Counted from the first letter of the stretch, positions 11,169-20,515 are shown. The stretch: DNA of 64,000 nt from Vibrio sp. D404a (GCF_030248535.1 NZ_JAHGAJ010000005.1:1-64000); one strand, 5' to 3'. Notes: generated from the letters alone by a model not told the origin. Program-made: numbers and translations.

Positions 11169-12008
11169 TCAGAATGGATACCAGAACAGTTGTGAATCCA
11201 ACACACGCTTGGTGATGGCGAGCACTACAATTAGCGTAATACCCGCCAGTACTATGTAGTCGGCTTTCTTCAATGGTGCACTGCTGTACCACGTTCGAGA
11301 TTTGTGACGGCCAAAACCACGTAGTGTCATGGCATTGGAGATCTCATCCGCACGGTCCAAGCTAGAGAACACAAGTGGCCCAAGGATCTTCGCGACGTTT
11401 TTGATGCGTGCGATAAGTGGCGCTTTCTTTGATAGCTCTACGCCTCTTGCCTGCTGTGCATGCATGATATTAACGAAGTCCTTTTTCACCTCTGGTAGAT
11501 AACGCAGTGTCAAACTGACAGCGTAGGCGATCTTGTAAGGCACGCCAATGCGGTTAAGACTCGCAGCAAACTCTGTTGGGTGAGTCGTGAACACAAAAAT
11601 TAACGCGATAGGGAACATACTCATGTATTTCAACGTGACAGTGACGAGATAAAACAGCGTCTCCTGGCTCAAAGAGTAGTTACCTGGAAGAGTCAACAAA
11701 ATGTGCTCGCTACCGATGAGATCTGTACCTTGCTGCGGAGCAAGCAAATACATGAACAGCGCATTTAAGCTCAACACACTAACCGTACCAATCAACAGTG
11801 GCTTATATACACTCACAGGTACGCGCGTCATCTTGAGTAGCAGTAAACCCGTTGTAATCAGTACCACGATTAAGCGAAGATCAAACGTCGTCAATACAAC
11901 CGTTACCCATGCTAAAAACAGAGCAAACTTGGTAATGCCATTCAACGCGTGCAATGGCGATTTGGTATCAATGTAGTTAATACCAAATTTTATTTTCGAG
12001 GCATTCAT
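11169..12008 (-). CDS. ecfT: ECF transporter transmembrane (T) component
   Basis: Integral membrane coupling subunit of an energy-coupling-factor importer, 279 residues. It has several hydrophobic segments and the EcfT cytoplasmic coupling helices with Ala-Arg-Gly signatures (HAQQARGVEL and AMTLRGFGRHKSR). The start at 12008 is decided by the ATGA overlap with the upstream ATPase stop (12005-12007) and yields MNASKIKFGINYIDTKSPLH. It is the third gene of an S-A-T operon on the minus strand, ended by a terminator at about 11123. Confidence 0.92.
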   Translation of the reverse strand: MNASKIKFGINYIDTKSPLHALNGITKFALFLAWVTVVLTTFDLRLIVVLITTGLLLLKMTRVPVSVYKPLLIGTVSVLSLNALFMYLLAPQQGTDLIGSEHILLTLPGNYSLSQETLFYLVTVTLKYMSMFPIALIFVFTTHPTEFAASLNRIGVPYKIAYAVSLTLRYLPEVKKDFVNIMHAQQARGVELSKKAPLIARIKNVAKILGPLVFSSLDRADEISNAMTLRGFGRHKSRTWYSSAPLKKADYIVLAGITLIVVLAITKRVLDSQLFWYPF

Positions 12009-13699
12009 AGCGCGCTTCTCTCGTAGTCGATGAAGTACTGCATAAATGCGTTGGTGTCTTCGATTTTCATCATGGTCGCAAGTTCGTAAATACTGGTGGT
12101 GCACAGGTTAGCGCGGTCTAACAGCGAGGGTTGGCTGAACACTTCGGTCATCGGTGCATTGGCAATCAGCTTGCTGTCGGCAATGACGATAGAGCGCGTT
12201 GTGTACTCAAGCACGAGATGCATATCGTGAGAGATAATCACCACGGTAATACCTAATTCGCTGTTGAGCTTTTGAATAAACGCCAACATCGATGTGTAGT
12301 TACGGTAATCCTGTCCGGCTGTCGGCTCATCTAGGATCAGCAGCTCCGGTTCTAGAACAAGAATGGCAGCAATCGTTACGCGCTTCTTCTGACCGTAGCT
12401 CAGTGCTTCAATCGGCCAGTGACGGAATTTACTGAGCCCACAAAGCTCAAGTACCGACTCAACCTTTTCTTTGATGCTTGCTTCATCAATACCACGGTTA
12501 CGCAGACCAAATGCCACCTCGTCGAAAATCATATGGTGTGAAATCATATGATTTGGGTTTTGCATCACTACGCCGACTTTCTGACTACGCTCAAAAATAG
12601 AGAGCGTGCTTAGGTCTTCGCCGTTGAGGTATGCCGAACCTGAATCGGCTTCAATCACACCCATGATTAACTTAGTGATTGTCGACTTACCAGAGCCATT
12701 CTTACCTAAGATTGAAACGAATTCGCCTTTACCAATCTTAAAGCTCACGTCCTCAAGTGCATTCTTCTCACCGTCGTAGGAGTAGGTCAGGCCATGGACT
12801 TCGAGCAGTGGTGTGTACTGTTTCTCTGTTGGTGCTGGTGGGCGTTGGTTAAACCAGTTTTGAACAGTAGGTCTAAACGCTTTGTAATCCAGAGACTTTA
12901 AGTTTGAAAGTGTGTCTTTTTCTGAAAGCGGTACTTGAGCGGCCTTCAGTGCGGACAGGTACAAAGGTTCACGGATTCCGTGCTTTTCAAGCAGTCCCGA
13001 AGCAAGCAGCTCATCAGGCGTTGAGTCGGAAACGATCTCACCTTGGTCCATTAGAATCACGCGATCGACATGGCGATGCAGCACATCCTCAAGACGGTGC
13101 TCGATAATGATCACGGTTTTATTGGTTTCACGATGCAGCTGATCGATGATCTCAATCGTCGCTTTACCGGTTTTCGGGTCTAAGCTTGCTAAGGGTTCAT
13201 CAAAAAGTAGTGTATCGACCTCATCAACAAGAATGCCTGCCAATGAAACACGTTGCTTCTGACCGCCCGACAGATCATGAGGCGAGCGATCAAGCATGTC
13301 TGCTAGGTCGACCATCTTGGCGGTGGATTTAACCAGCGGATACATGTCGATGCTCGACATCAATTGGTTTTCTAATGCAAAGGCAATATCTTCACCAATG
13401 CTTAGACCTACAAACTGGCTGTCTGTGTCTTGAAGTACGGTACCAACTTGCTCGGTAAAGTCATGCATTGAGAAGCCAGCACTGTCTTGGCTAGCTATCT
13501 CTAATTTACCGGTGACTTCGCCTTTAATAGCGTGAGGGATTAAGCCATTTAAACATTGACCAAGGGTAGATTTACCACTGCCGCTTGGTCCAATAATGAC
13601 GATTTTCTCTCCTTTCTCTATCCTTAGATTGATATTTTTTAGCGTCGGTTTATCCAGCGACTCATATCTAAAAGAGAAGTTCGAAAATGCGATAGTCAT
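12005..13699 (-). CDS. ECF transporter duplicated ATP-binding protein
   Basis: A single chain of 564 residues carrying two ABC ATPase domains, equivalent to the EcfA/EcfA' pair. Domain 1 has Walker A GPSGSGKSTL, signature LSGGQKQRVS and Walker B TLLFDEPLASLD. Domain 2 (from about residue 300) has GKNGSGKSTI, signature LSYGQKKRVT and LLILDEPTAGQD. The second signature has Tyr in place of the first Gly of the usual SGGQ. The gene overlaps ecfT by ATGA and begins 7 nt after the S-component stop, so the three are cotranscribed. The fused arrangement is known for YkoD-like and MtsU/HtsU-like ATPases. Confidence 0.93.
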   Translation of the reverse strand: MTIAFSNFSFRYESLDKPTLKNINLRIEKGEKIVIIGPSGSGKSTLGQCLNGLIPHAIKGEVTGKLEIASQDSAGFSMHDFTEQVGTVLQDTDSQFVGLSIGEDIAFALENQLMSSIDMYPLVKSTAKMVDLADMLDRSPHDLSGGQKQRVSLAGILVDEVDTLLFDEPLASLDPKTGKATIEIIDQLHRETNKTVIIIEHRLEDVLHRHVDRVILMDQGEIVSDSTPDELLASGLLEKHGIREPLYLSALKAAQVPLSEKDTLSNLKSLDYKAFRPTVQNWFNQRPPAPTEKQYTPLLEVHGLTYSYDGEKNALEDVSFKIGKGEFVSILGKNGSGKSTITKLIMGVIEADSGSAYLNGEDLSTLSIFERSQKVGVVMQNPNHMISHHMIFDEVAFGLRNRGIDEASIKEKVESVLELCGLSKFRHWPIEALSYGQKKRVTIAAILVLEPELLILDEPTAGQDYRNYTSMLAFIQKLNSELGITVVIISHDMHLVLEYTTRSIVIADSKLIANAPMTEVFSQPSLLDRANLCTTSIYELATMMKIEDTNAFMQYFIDYERSAL

Positions 13700-13706
13700 T
13701 AAACGC

Positions 13707-14255
13707 TTATGCCTCTGTTAGGTTACGGCTTTGCTTATTGCGTTTTGCAACAGATTTTAGAATTAGGAAGCCGACAACAGCGATAAGCACTGTGTTACCC
13801 GCAGCAATGATAGAAAGCTGGGTGAAGACTTTAGTGAACGGTTCAGCGTATAGGATGGTGTCTAAGAACGCAGAGCAACCGTAGCCGACCACGTTACCGG
13901 CTAACGCTAAGATGACGAAAAGAGCAAAATCTTTCATTGGTAGTTCGCCTTGAGCAAGGCGGTTCTTAGTCATTACTGGGAATAGGCCAATGACCATACC
14001 TACGATGCCTGAGCCTAATACCCAAGTTAACCAAACGCCCCAACCAGCGAAAAGGTCTGTTACCCAGTGGCCGATGAAACCAACAAGGAAGCCGACAATA
14101 GGGCCAAATAGAACAGAAAACAGCGCAAGCACTGCCATTGCTGGCTTTAGAGTGGTGTTGGCAAATACAGGGACACCAAACATAGGTAGACCACCAATAC
14201 CATATAGGGCAGCGCCGATGGCAATGACGACGACAGTTTTCGCTGAAAAGTTCAT
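13707..14255 (-). CDS. ECF transporter substrate-binding (S) component, UPF0397-like
   Basis: Small membrane protein of 182 residues with about five or six hydrophobic segments. It resembles the UPF0397/COG4720 S-component family and should determine substrate choice. The start is ATG at 14255 ([19 protein letters not shown]), preceded by GAGG six bases upstream. A longer TTG start at 14267 lacks such support. The substrate is not deducible from the protein alone. The three tandem MetJ-like boxes at 14398-14421 point to methionine or a precursor, which is inference only. Confidence 0.88.
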   Translation of the reverse strand: MNFSAKTVVVIAIGAALYGIGGLPMFGVPVFANTTLKPAMAVLALFSVLFGPIVGFLVGFIGHWVTDLFAGWGVWLTWVLGSGIVGMVIGLFPVMTKNRLAQGELPMKDFALFVILALAGNVVGYGCSAFLDTILYAEPFTKVFTQLSIIAAGNTVLIAVVGFLILKSVAKRNKQSRNLTEA

Positions 14256-14364
14256 AGATAACCTCAAATGAAAAAATTTGCTTTATAAAGAGCGTGTATT
14301 CGCCATTGAATTATAAGATGTCTTAGAGACGATTTTTTAGGCAAATATAAAAAATAAGGCGCGC

Positions 14365-14393
14365 ATTATACAGTAGAAATACTCCATAAGGAA
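14365..14393 (-). promoter_or_regulatory. Promoter of the ECF operon
   Basis: A perfect TATAAT -10 box on the minus strand (14370-14365), a 17-bp spacer and a weak -35 TTCCTT (14393-14388). It is 110 bp upstream of the S-component start. Confidence 0.55.
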
Positions 14394-14397
14394 AGAT

Positions 14398-14421
14398 AAG
14401 TGTCTGGATGTCTAGACAACT
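14398..14421 (-). promoter_or_regulatory. Three tandem MetJ-box-like octamers
   Basis: On the minus strand three contiguous octamers, AGTTGTCT, AGACATCC and AGACACTT, match the MetJ box AGACGTCT at 6, 6 and 5 of 8 positions. They end 5 bp upstream of the -35 box. The block also contains the palindrome TGTCTAGACA, so another palindrome-binding repressor is possible. Confidence 0.45.
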
Positions 14422-14476
14422 TAAAGCACTTGCTCAAAGAGTGTTTCCTATCCGCTGTTTTTGCGTGCAAATGACT

Positions 14477-14504
14477 AAAAAAGCCAGACGCTTGTCTGGC
14501 TTTT
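14477..14504 (-). terminator. Terminator after the yiaV-like gene
   Basis: AAAAGCCAGAC, loop GCTT, GTCTGGCTTTT. On the minus strand the stem runs into a T-tract, 40 bp after the stop at 14544. Confidence 0.85.
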
Positions 14505-14543
14505 GCTATTGGTCCTGTAGCAACAGAGAACCTATTTTCTCGA

Positions 14544-15674
14544 TTAGTGATCGAGGTATAGGTAGTTCTGCCAGCTCTTCATTCGTATTAGCACTTTACG
14601 CATTACAGATACATGGGTGAAGCTTTCTGAATAAACGGCTACTTCAACGGCGGTACCCATAGGAAGGTGGTATTCAGAGAGATCATCCGTAATCGTTAGC
14701 TTAGCGAACACGCGACCACTTGTTTTGAGTGCTTCAGTACCAAGGAGTGCACCACGAGCTTGGATTTGGCTCTCACCAATCGCTGGAAGGACCTCTTCAA
14801 TACGGCCTTTGAAGACTTTCCCCGGAAGAGCTCGGAAGAGAAATTCTGCTTCATATCCAGGTTGCAGGCGCTGTAGTGAGTTCTGACGGAACGCAGCAGT
14901 ATAGTATTGCTCTTCTGTGTGTACAAAGGTCATGACTGGTGCGAGTGGCAGCGGAACGGCCATAACACCAGGTCGAAGGGCAAGTTGAGTAACATAGCCG
15001 TCTGTTGGCGCACGCACCACCGTTTGGTCAAGATCGAACTGAGCTTTACGTAAGTCAGCCAACAACCCTGCCACAGCGGTGTTCTCGCCACCGATCTCTG
15101 AATTCAGGGCAATTTGAGCCTGCTCTTGGCTTGCTTCTGCTACTTTCAATGCAGCTTCTGCCGCTTTGTAAGCTTGGCGACGAGTATCCAGTTGCTGCTC
15201 AGTGAACGCGCCACTTTTGAATCCACGCTCGTATCGAGAGAACTCACGTTGTGCTTTATCTCGCTCGGCAATGGCTTTGATCTTAGCCGCTTCTGCCTCA
15301 GCCACTTGAGATTCAAGACCTAAAGCACCTTGGCTTGCCTCTTTCACTTGCGCTTCTAGCTTAGCGACTTCTGCTTCAAACGGGATAGGGTCGATCTTAA
15401 ATAGTATGTCACCTTTACGCAGAGGTTTGTTCGGTTCAACCGGCACCTCGATGACCTTACCTCTGACACCAGAAACGATCGGAGTGGTTGAGTAAACTTG
15501 GTTACCAATTTGAGTAAATGGATGGTTGTAGTTCATCAACAAGATCAAAGTGCCAATAATAACGACACCGCCCAATACGGCTGTCGGTACTGTCCATTTG
15601 TTGAGAGGAATATTGAACACTTTGAAGATGGTGATACAAAGTGCCGCATAGGTCATTATCAGTAGTAAATCCAT
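14544..15674 (-). CDS. yiaV: HlyD/EmrA-type membrane fusion protein, YiaV-like
   Basis: Periplasmic adaptor of the HlyD family, 376 residues, anchored by N-terminal hydrophobic segments (about 1-20 and 32-48). A biotinyl-lipoyl-like half (VSGVRGKVIEVPVEPNKPLR) is followed by an Ala/Glu-rich coiled-coil hairpin (about 95-205), a second lipoyl half (VRAPTDGYVTQLALRPG) and a beta-barrel region. The start ATG shares one base with the upstream TAA stop (TAATG) and has AGGAGG as its ribosome site. Pairing with a DUF3302 protein is the E. coli yiaV-yiaW arrangement. No outer-membrane channel or inner-membrane transporter is adjacent, so the exported substrate is unknown. Confidence 0.85.
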   Translation of the reverse strand: MDLLLIMTYAALCITIFKVFNIPLNKWTVPTAVLGGVVIIGTLILLMNYNHPFTQIGNQVYSTTPIVSGVRGKVIEVPVEPNKPLRKGDILFKIDPIPFEAEVAKLEAQVKEASQGALGLESQVAEAEAAKIKAIAERDKAQREFSRYERGFKSGAFTEQQLDTRRQAYKAAEAALKVAEASQEQAQIALNSEIGGENTAVAGLLADLRKAQFDLDQTVVRAPTDGYVTQLALRPGVMAVPLPLAPVMTFVHTEEQYYTAAFRQNSLQRLQPGYEAEFLFRALPGKVFKGRIEEVLPAIGESQIQARGALLGTEALKTSGRVFAKLTITDDLSEYHLPMGTAVEVAVYSESFTHVSVMRKVLIRMKSWQNYLYLDH

Positions 15675-16072
15675 TACTTAACCTCCTGATCTTGTGACTT
15701 TTCTTGGTTAGGCGCTGGAGAGGCAGTTTGTTGCGCTACTGCTTCTTTTAGTGTGGCGACTTCTTGTTGGAGTGCAGACACTTGGTCGATTAGCGTATCA
15801 ACACGATGATGAGTGTCATGTTGTTCTTCTTCTAGTTTTGCGAAGCCCCAACCTCGGTCTGTACGCCATAAGGTTGCCCAAATCCAAAGGAATGGCCAGA
15901 TAGTATGGAGTGTAAAGAGGCTGACCCAACCGGAAACGTGAATGGCATCTTGATGAGGGTGGTTACGTTCCTTCGCGATTTCATAAGGGATATCATGAAT
16001 CACGATGATTCCGTAAAAAATGACTAGTGCAACAAAAATTAATAAGCCGAGTGCAAAATAGTCTAAAAACAT
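15674..16072 (-). CDS. yiaW: DUF3302 inner membrane protein, YiaW-like
   Basis: A 132-residue protein with two hydrophobic segments (about 6-28 and 48-66) and the DUF3302 stretch IPYEIAKERNHPHQDAIHVS. A cytoplasmic C-terminal coiled coil (VDTLIDQVSALQQEVATLK) extends it beyond the roughly 107-residue E. coli YiaW. It is translationally coupled to the downstream adaptor gene. Its role is unknown, but it probably supports the adaptor in the inner membrane. Confidence 0.82.
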   Translation of the reverse strand: MFLDYFALGLLIFVALVIFYGIIVIHDIPYEIAKERNHPHQDAIHVSGWVSLFTLHTIWPFLWIWATLWRTDRGWGFAKLEEEQHDTHHRVDTLIDQVSALQQEVATLKEAVAQQTASPAPNQEKSQDQEVK

Positions 16073-16264
16073 AACAGATCCTTGTAATGTTATTTATGAG
16101 TTATCAATATAGTACGCTATCGTACAAGTAATTGTTATAAAAATGATTTGTTTGTATATGGTTTTTTAGAACGGATACCGATAAATAATAATTCCTCGCT
16201 ATTTGTTCCCTTTGTAAGTGTGTACTTACTTTTATCAAGCTAGGGAGAGCGAGAAGGTGAGACG

Positions 16265-17152
16265 ATGAATTATATGGGTGAAGTGGCGGCAATTGGTGCT
16301 GCTATTGTTTGGGCTGGGGCAACGTGGATCTACAGTCAGTTTAGCCACCGTTTTTCTGCTATGCAGCTGAACATCGTCAAGGGTGTGGTCGCTTCGGCAA
16401 TGATGATGGTCGTTATTCCTCTAATACCAATGCCAGAACTCAAGCTGGAGGCTAACCATATTTGGGTTCTTGCAGTGTCAGGTGTGATTGGTATCGCGAT
16501 AGGTGACAGTGCTTATTTTGCTTCACTGAAAAGGATTGGAGCAAACAAAACATTACTGCTTGAATCTCTCGCTCCGCCGCTGTCTGGTGTGTTGGCGTTA
16601 TTGTTATTGGGCGCAGCGCTCTCGATGCAGAGTTGGTTGGGTGTGATCATCACCACGCTTGCAGTGACCTTTGTGGTGTTTCAACCTAGCCAGCAACAAG
16701 AGTCTGTCGATTGGAGTGGTGTGGGCTACGGTTTATTGGCCAGTGTATGTCAGGCATCTGGTGTGGTTATCTCGCACTATGCTTTGGTCGCAGGTGACAT
16801 TCCACCGCTGCTTGGGGCATTGATTCGACTGGCAGTAGGAGTATTGGCGGTGATAGTCATGATTCGACTGTTTGAACCCAAGCCATTTTCAGACATTCGC
16901 TCTCATCTAAAGCAGATGGCGACGAAAGATAAAGCTTGGTTACTTGGCGCCATCTTTGTTGGGACATTTCTCGCGCTGTGGTTACAACAAGTGGCGCTGA
17001 AACACGCTAACCCAGCGATTGCCCAGACATTGATTGCTACCAGCCCCGTGTTCATTCTGGTTATTTATGCCGTAAAGGGCGAATCAATCTCTAGGCAAAG
17101 CCTGATTGGGACACTGTGTGCTGTAGGTGGAATTTCGCTGTTCTTTTTATAG
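16265..17152 (+). CDS. EamA/DMT-family transporter
   Basis: A 295-residue integral membrane protein with about ten hydrophobic segments in two repeated EamA halves (from about residue 5 and from about residue 158). DMT exporters of this type move amino acids or metabolites out of the cell, but the substrate here is unknown. The ATG at 16265 follows a purine-rich GGGAGAG/AGAAGG tract. A second Met four residues in is an alternative start. It is divergent from the yiaVW pair and ends before a strong bidirectional terminator. Confidence 0.88.
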   Translation: MNYMGEVAAIGAAIVWAGATWIYSQFSHRFSAMQLNIVKGVVASAMMMVVIPLIPMPELKLEANHIWVLAVSGVIGIAIGDSAYFASLKRIGANKTLLLESLAPPLSGVLALLLLGAALSMQSWLGVIITTLAVTFVVFQPSQQQESVDWSGVGYGLLASVCQASGVVISHYALVAGDIPPLLGALIRLAVGVLAVIVMIRLFEPKPFSDIRSHLKQMATKDKAWLLGAIFVGTFLALWLQQVALKHANPAIAQTLIATSPVFILVIYAVKGESISRQSLIGTLCAVGGISLFFL

Positions 17153-17211
17153 TGGCCGATAACTTATAATGATCAATAGCTTATAACGGCCAATAGTTTA
17201 TGGCGAACAGT

Positions 17212-17245
17212 AAAAAATAGAGAGGTGCTGGCCTCTCTATTTTTG
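17212..17245. terminator. Bidirectional terminator
   Basis: AAATAGAGAGG / CCTCTCTATTT stem with a 6-nt loop and A/T runs on both sides. It sits between the convergent EamA gene and the GGDEF gene. Confidence 0.85.
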
Positions 17246-17276
17246 GTATCTAACGGATGTAATGACTGAAACAGAA

Positions 17277-18857
17277 TTACTCAGTACAGACCTGATTACG
17301 CCCGTTGGCTTTCGCACGATACAAGGCTTTATCGGCACGATAGAAGGTACGCTGAGTATTTTCTCCATCACGATGAAGCGTGATACCGACACTTACCGTA
17401 AGACCTCGCTCACCTAAAATCTGATGCCAACCGAATTGGAAAATACGTTCTCGATAGTTTTCTGCGTGCATCTCTGCTTGCGCTTGGTTGGTGTGCTCAA
17501 GGATCACCAAGAACTCCTCACCACCGAAACGAACGCATGATGCGCCGCGGAATTTAAAGTAACCGGATAACTCTTGTGACACGCTTACGATGGCTTTATC
17601 ACCAACTAAGTGGCTTAACTCATCGTTGATCGATTTGAAGTGGTCGATATCCACAACCAACAGTGCAAAGGGGGTGTTGTGGATCAGCAGATCTTTCAGT
17701 TTCACATCTAACCAACGGCGATTGTGCAAACCAGTCAGTGGGTCGGTGAATACGTCTTGTTGTAGCTGAGCCACGGCGTTTTTGTGCTGCTCGGTAGTCT
17801 CTTTGAGCTCTTTGTTCTCTTGTTCGGATAAGATGAGTTTGAGTTGCAATTCAAAGCGCGACAGGCGGCGTAGCTGGCTTGCCCCGAGTTCACTTATCGG
17901 GATCTGTTTCATTAGATCCGTCTCAATGCGATAGCCTTTTTTCTCATGCTCCAGCGCTTCTTTATAGCGTCCTTGGTGCATGCATACCTCACTCATCGAA
18001 TCATAGAAGCGTTTTGCCAGCACTGGCGAAGAGTAGCTCTTCACTCGTTTACTGGTGCTTTCCAATATCATGCTGGCATAGTCTTGTTTATCGATAATGG
18101 TCAGGCAGTGTGCAAGTTCTAAGCGAATCATGGTCGCGAGCCAACTTGCTTGTGTGTTGGTGGCAGTGTGTTGAACAGAGGAGATACAGCGAAGCGCTTC
18201 ATGGTATTTCTTCTGAGCACGATAGACTTTCGCTTGATAGAGTGAAATCTGCGCTGTCAGTAATTTATTACTCACTAAGATGCTCAGCTCTTCACATTCG
18301 CGTAGTAGGTCACTGGCTGCGGTAATTCGGTTGAGGTGAATAAAACTTGCGACCATGTGAAGTTTGAATCTTAAACGCAGCAGGCGGCTGCTGATCGCAT
18401 GGTCGATGCTGCTGATTTTCTGATAATAACGAAGCGCGCGGTTGTGGTCACCGTATGCATCACACAGATTCCCCATTCCGAGAATCGCCATGACATACTC
18501 ATCTATATGCCCGTGTTCAACAGAAATGTTTGATGAACTAATAAACTCATTTAGGGCTGCGGTGTAGTCCCCGGTTTCGAGCAAGCGAGAGCTTAAGCTG
18601 GTTTTTACCGTGAGTATGTCTTCAACATCATTGGGGAGTGTTAAGAGATCAAGCGCTGCGCGTAGCTCATCAATACTGATTTGATTTTGTTGCAGCTCAG
18701 CGCGGTACTCAGAGCTAATGATGTAGCAGTGAGCTTGTTCTTGCTGTGTCGTCGCGATGTGCTGGCGAATGTGATCCCAAAAGATGATCGCCTCTTCTCC
18801 AGAGACTGAAGAAGGGTCTAAGCCAGCGTCCGTGATCTTACTTAATAACGTTTCCAT
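17277..18857 (-). CDS. TPR-containing diguanylate cyclase (GGDEF)
   Basis: Soluble protein of 526 residues with no signal peptide or clear membrane segment. The N-terminal 320 residues are TPR-like helical repeats, then a coiled coil (about 325-365), then a GGDEF domain beginning DPLTGLHNRRWLD. The active site is intact as RFGGEEF (GGEEF about 445-449), so c-di-GMP synthesis is predicted. The RxxD inhibitory site is missing (FRGA at the equivalent position). The ATG at 18857 is preferred over the TTG one codon earlier. The gene overlaps the upstream TPR gene by 20 nt, which implies coupled translation and a shared pathway. Confidence 0.88.
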   Translation of the reverse strand: METLLSKITDAGLDPSSVSGEEAIIFWDHIRQHIATTQQEQAHCYIISSEYRAELQQNQISIDELRAALDLLTLPNDVEDILTVKTSLSSRLLETGDYTAALNEFISSSNISVEHGHIDEYVMAILGMGNLCDAYGDHNRALRYYQKISSIDHAISSRLLRLRFKLHMVASFIHLNRITAASDLLRECEELSILVSNKLLTAQISLYQAKVYRAQKKYHEALRCISSVQHTATNTQASWLATMIRLELAHCLTIIDKQDYASMILESTSKRVKSYSSPVLAKRFYDSMSEVCMHQGRYKEALEHEKKGYRIETDLMKQIPISELGASQLRRLSRFELQLKLILSEQENKELKETTEQHKNAVAQLQQDVFTDPLTGLHNRRWLDVKLKDLLIHNTPFALLVVDIDHFKSINDELSHLVGDKAIVSVSQELSGYFKFRGASCVRFGGEEFLVILEHTNQAQAEMHAENYRERIFQFGWHQILGERGLTVSVGITLHRDGENTQRTFYRADKALYRAKANGRNQVCTE

Positions 18858-20340
18858 CAATCTCTTTCTCAGCTTCGGCTTCTTCTAATTGTTCAAGGGT
18901 GAACGGGAAGGTCAAAATGTCATTGAGTGTCACAATTGGCGGTGCGCCTTTCAGTCCTTTTCGATGCCACGGGTAGATGTCGAGCATGGTTGTGATCTTG
19001 TCATAGATGGCTTGTGCGGCGTCGCCTTTTTCAGCCAGCATCAGTGCCACGCGTTCGCTGCTCAATCGCGAGATAAAGTCTTCTTGATTACAGAAGGTAT
19101 GCGCGAGCTCTGTACACACCTCTAAGTAGTTTGGATCGTCATGCTGGAACATGATGATGCTGTGGTTTGAGCGCTTAAGCTCGGTCTTGAACAGTACCAA
19201 CTGCTCCCACCAAAAGGTCTCTGATACCACGTGAGAAAACTGTTTCTCTGGATCATACTCATATTGGCCACGAATTCGGTTGATCAATTTACGAGCACGT
19301 TGTTCCAGTTGGCGTTTTGAACTGCGTGCTTTATCTAACCCGACACGAGTCGTCTGCTCGCGAAGCATGTTGGTCGAATATTGACGGTATTTCTTAAATG
19401 CAATCAGAGCTGCTTGATAATCTTGATTCTCTTCGGCGACCAATGATTGCTGGTAACAGATCTGGCTAAGTAACTCGCCATTATCAAATTCATTGGCGGA
19501 CTGTTCAGCGTGATTCAGTAGCTCTGAGGCTTCTTGAGGTCTTTTTCTGAGTAGCTCTAAACGAGCGCGGCTGATGAATGAGTGTGCCTTCATCCAAACC
19601 AAATTGTGTTCAACGGCAAGTTTGTGCGCCTTGGCGGTCGCTTGTTCAGCATCATCAAGACGTTCAAGCCCAAGCAGTGCCAATCCTCTAAAGTCCCAAA
19701 CCTCTGCATGCCACGTGTTATCTGGGTGGTCTTTTAGCGCTTCTTCTGCACCATCAAGCACCGAGAGCATCTCAACGTAGTTATTGAGCAGGTAGTAGTC
19801 CCACGCGAGTAGGATCCGTGCTTTGCCTTCCAGCCACCCAATTCGGCTATTATTTGCCACCTTTACGGCAAGCTGGTGGGTAGAGCGTGCGAGTTTGTAC
19901 TCATGGGTGATGCGCCAGATGTTACCAAGCCCAATTAGACATTCGATTTGAATTTCAAGTTCGTCGACCAACGCAGACTGTTCGAGCGCGTTAATCCAGT
20001 ATTGTTGAGCGGAGTAGTATTTAGCTTGGCCCCAGAATTGGAGCGCATGAAGGTGAAGAATTTCAGGAAGAAAGAGATCAGTATCGAGTCGGTTTTGGCG
20101 CTTGTAAGCTTCTTTTATGTACTTTAGACCCTTGCGATAATCCATTAGATTCCAGCAACAGCGAGACATCAACATCAGTGATTGAATGGCTCCCTCTTCG
20201 AACAAAACCTGTTCCGCTCTCACAAGGCATTGCTCAGCAACCTCGAAGACGACGGCGGGTTCTGAGTCTATGCGTTTCTTGAGTTGTTCAAGCTCTGTTT
20301 CAATTAGATACTGGTTTTTGTCCAAGGCTTCAGTCCACAA
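18838..20340 (-). CDS. TPR protein with probable degenerate GGDEF domain
   Basis: A 500-residue soluble protein. Residues about 1-340 are TPR-like repeats and about 340-365 form a basic helix. The last 130 residues resemble a GGDEF domain that has lost its active site: the stretch QEDFISRLSSERVALMLAEK aligns with the usual R-x-GG-D/E-EF block but reads R-L-S-S-E-R-V (residues about 425-431). This domain call is inference from pattern and was not tested. It overlaps the downstream active TPR-GGDEF gene. The start is uncertain: the frame opens with TTG at 20340, no in-frame ATG is near, and no clear ribosome site was seen. Confidence 0.7.
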   Translation of the reverse strand: MWTEALDKNQYLIETELEQLKKRIDSEPAVVFEVAEQCLVRAEQVLFEEGAIQSLMLMSRCCWNLMDYRKGLKYIKEAYKRQNRLDTDLFLPEILHLHALQFWGQAKYYSAQQYWINALEQSALVDELEIQIECLIGLGNIWRITHEYKLARSTHQLAVKVANNSRIGWLEGKARILLAWDYYLLNNYVEMLSVLDGAEEALKDHPDNTWHAEVWDFRGLALLGLERLDDAEQATAKAHKLAVEHNLVWMKAHSFISRARLELLRKRPQEASELLNHAEQSANEFDNGELLSQICYQQSLVAEENQDYQAALIAFKKYRQYSTNMLREQTTRVGLDKARSSKRQLEQRARKLINRIRGQYEYDPEKQFSHVVSETFWWEQLVLFKTELKRSNHSIIMFQHDDPNYLEVCTELAHTFCNQEDFISRLSSERVALMLAEKGDAAQAIYDKITTMLDIYPWHRKGLKGAPPIVTLNDILTFPFTLEQLEEAEAEKEIDGNVIK

Positions 20341-20416
20341 TTATCGAACATACTGATAACACCATCATTATAAGTGTGTGATTTAGGATAAGCACTAATT
20401 ATCTAACGAAGAGGTG

Positions 20417-20473
20417 ATACCAAGTAATGATCTTTTTGATTAATGAGTGTTACCTCATGTTATTACTTGGTAT
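20417..20473. repeat. Long-spaced inverted repeat
   Basis: ATACCAAGTAAT at 20417-20428 and its exact complement ATTACTTGGTAT at 20462-20473, 33 bp apart, in the 175-bp gap between the zinc-ribbon gene and the TPR gene. No U-tract follows, so it is not a standard terminator. Confidence 0.6.
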
Positions 20474-20515
20474 TCAACAACTTCTAGCATATTCATCTAG
20501 ATGGTTATGCAATCG

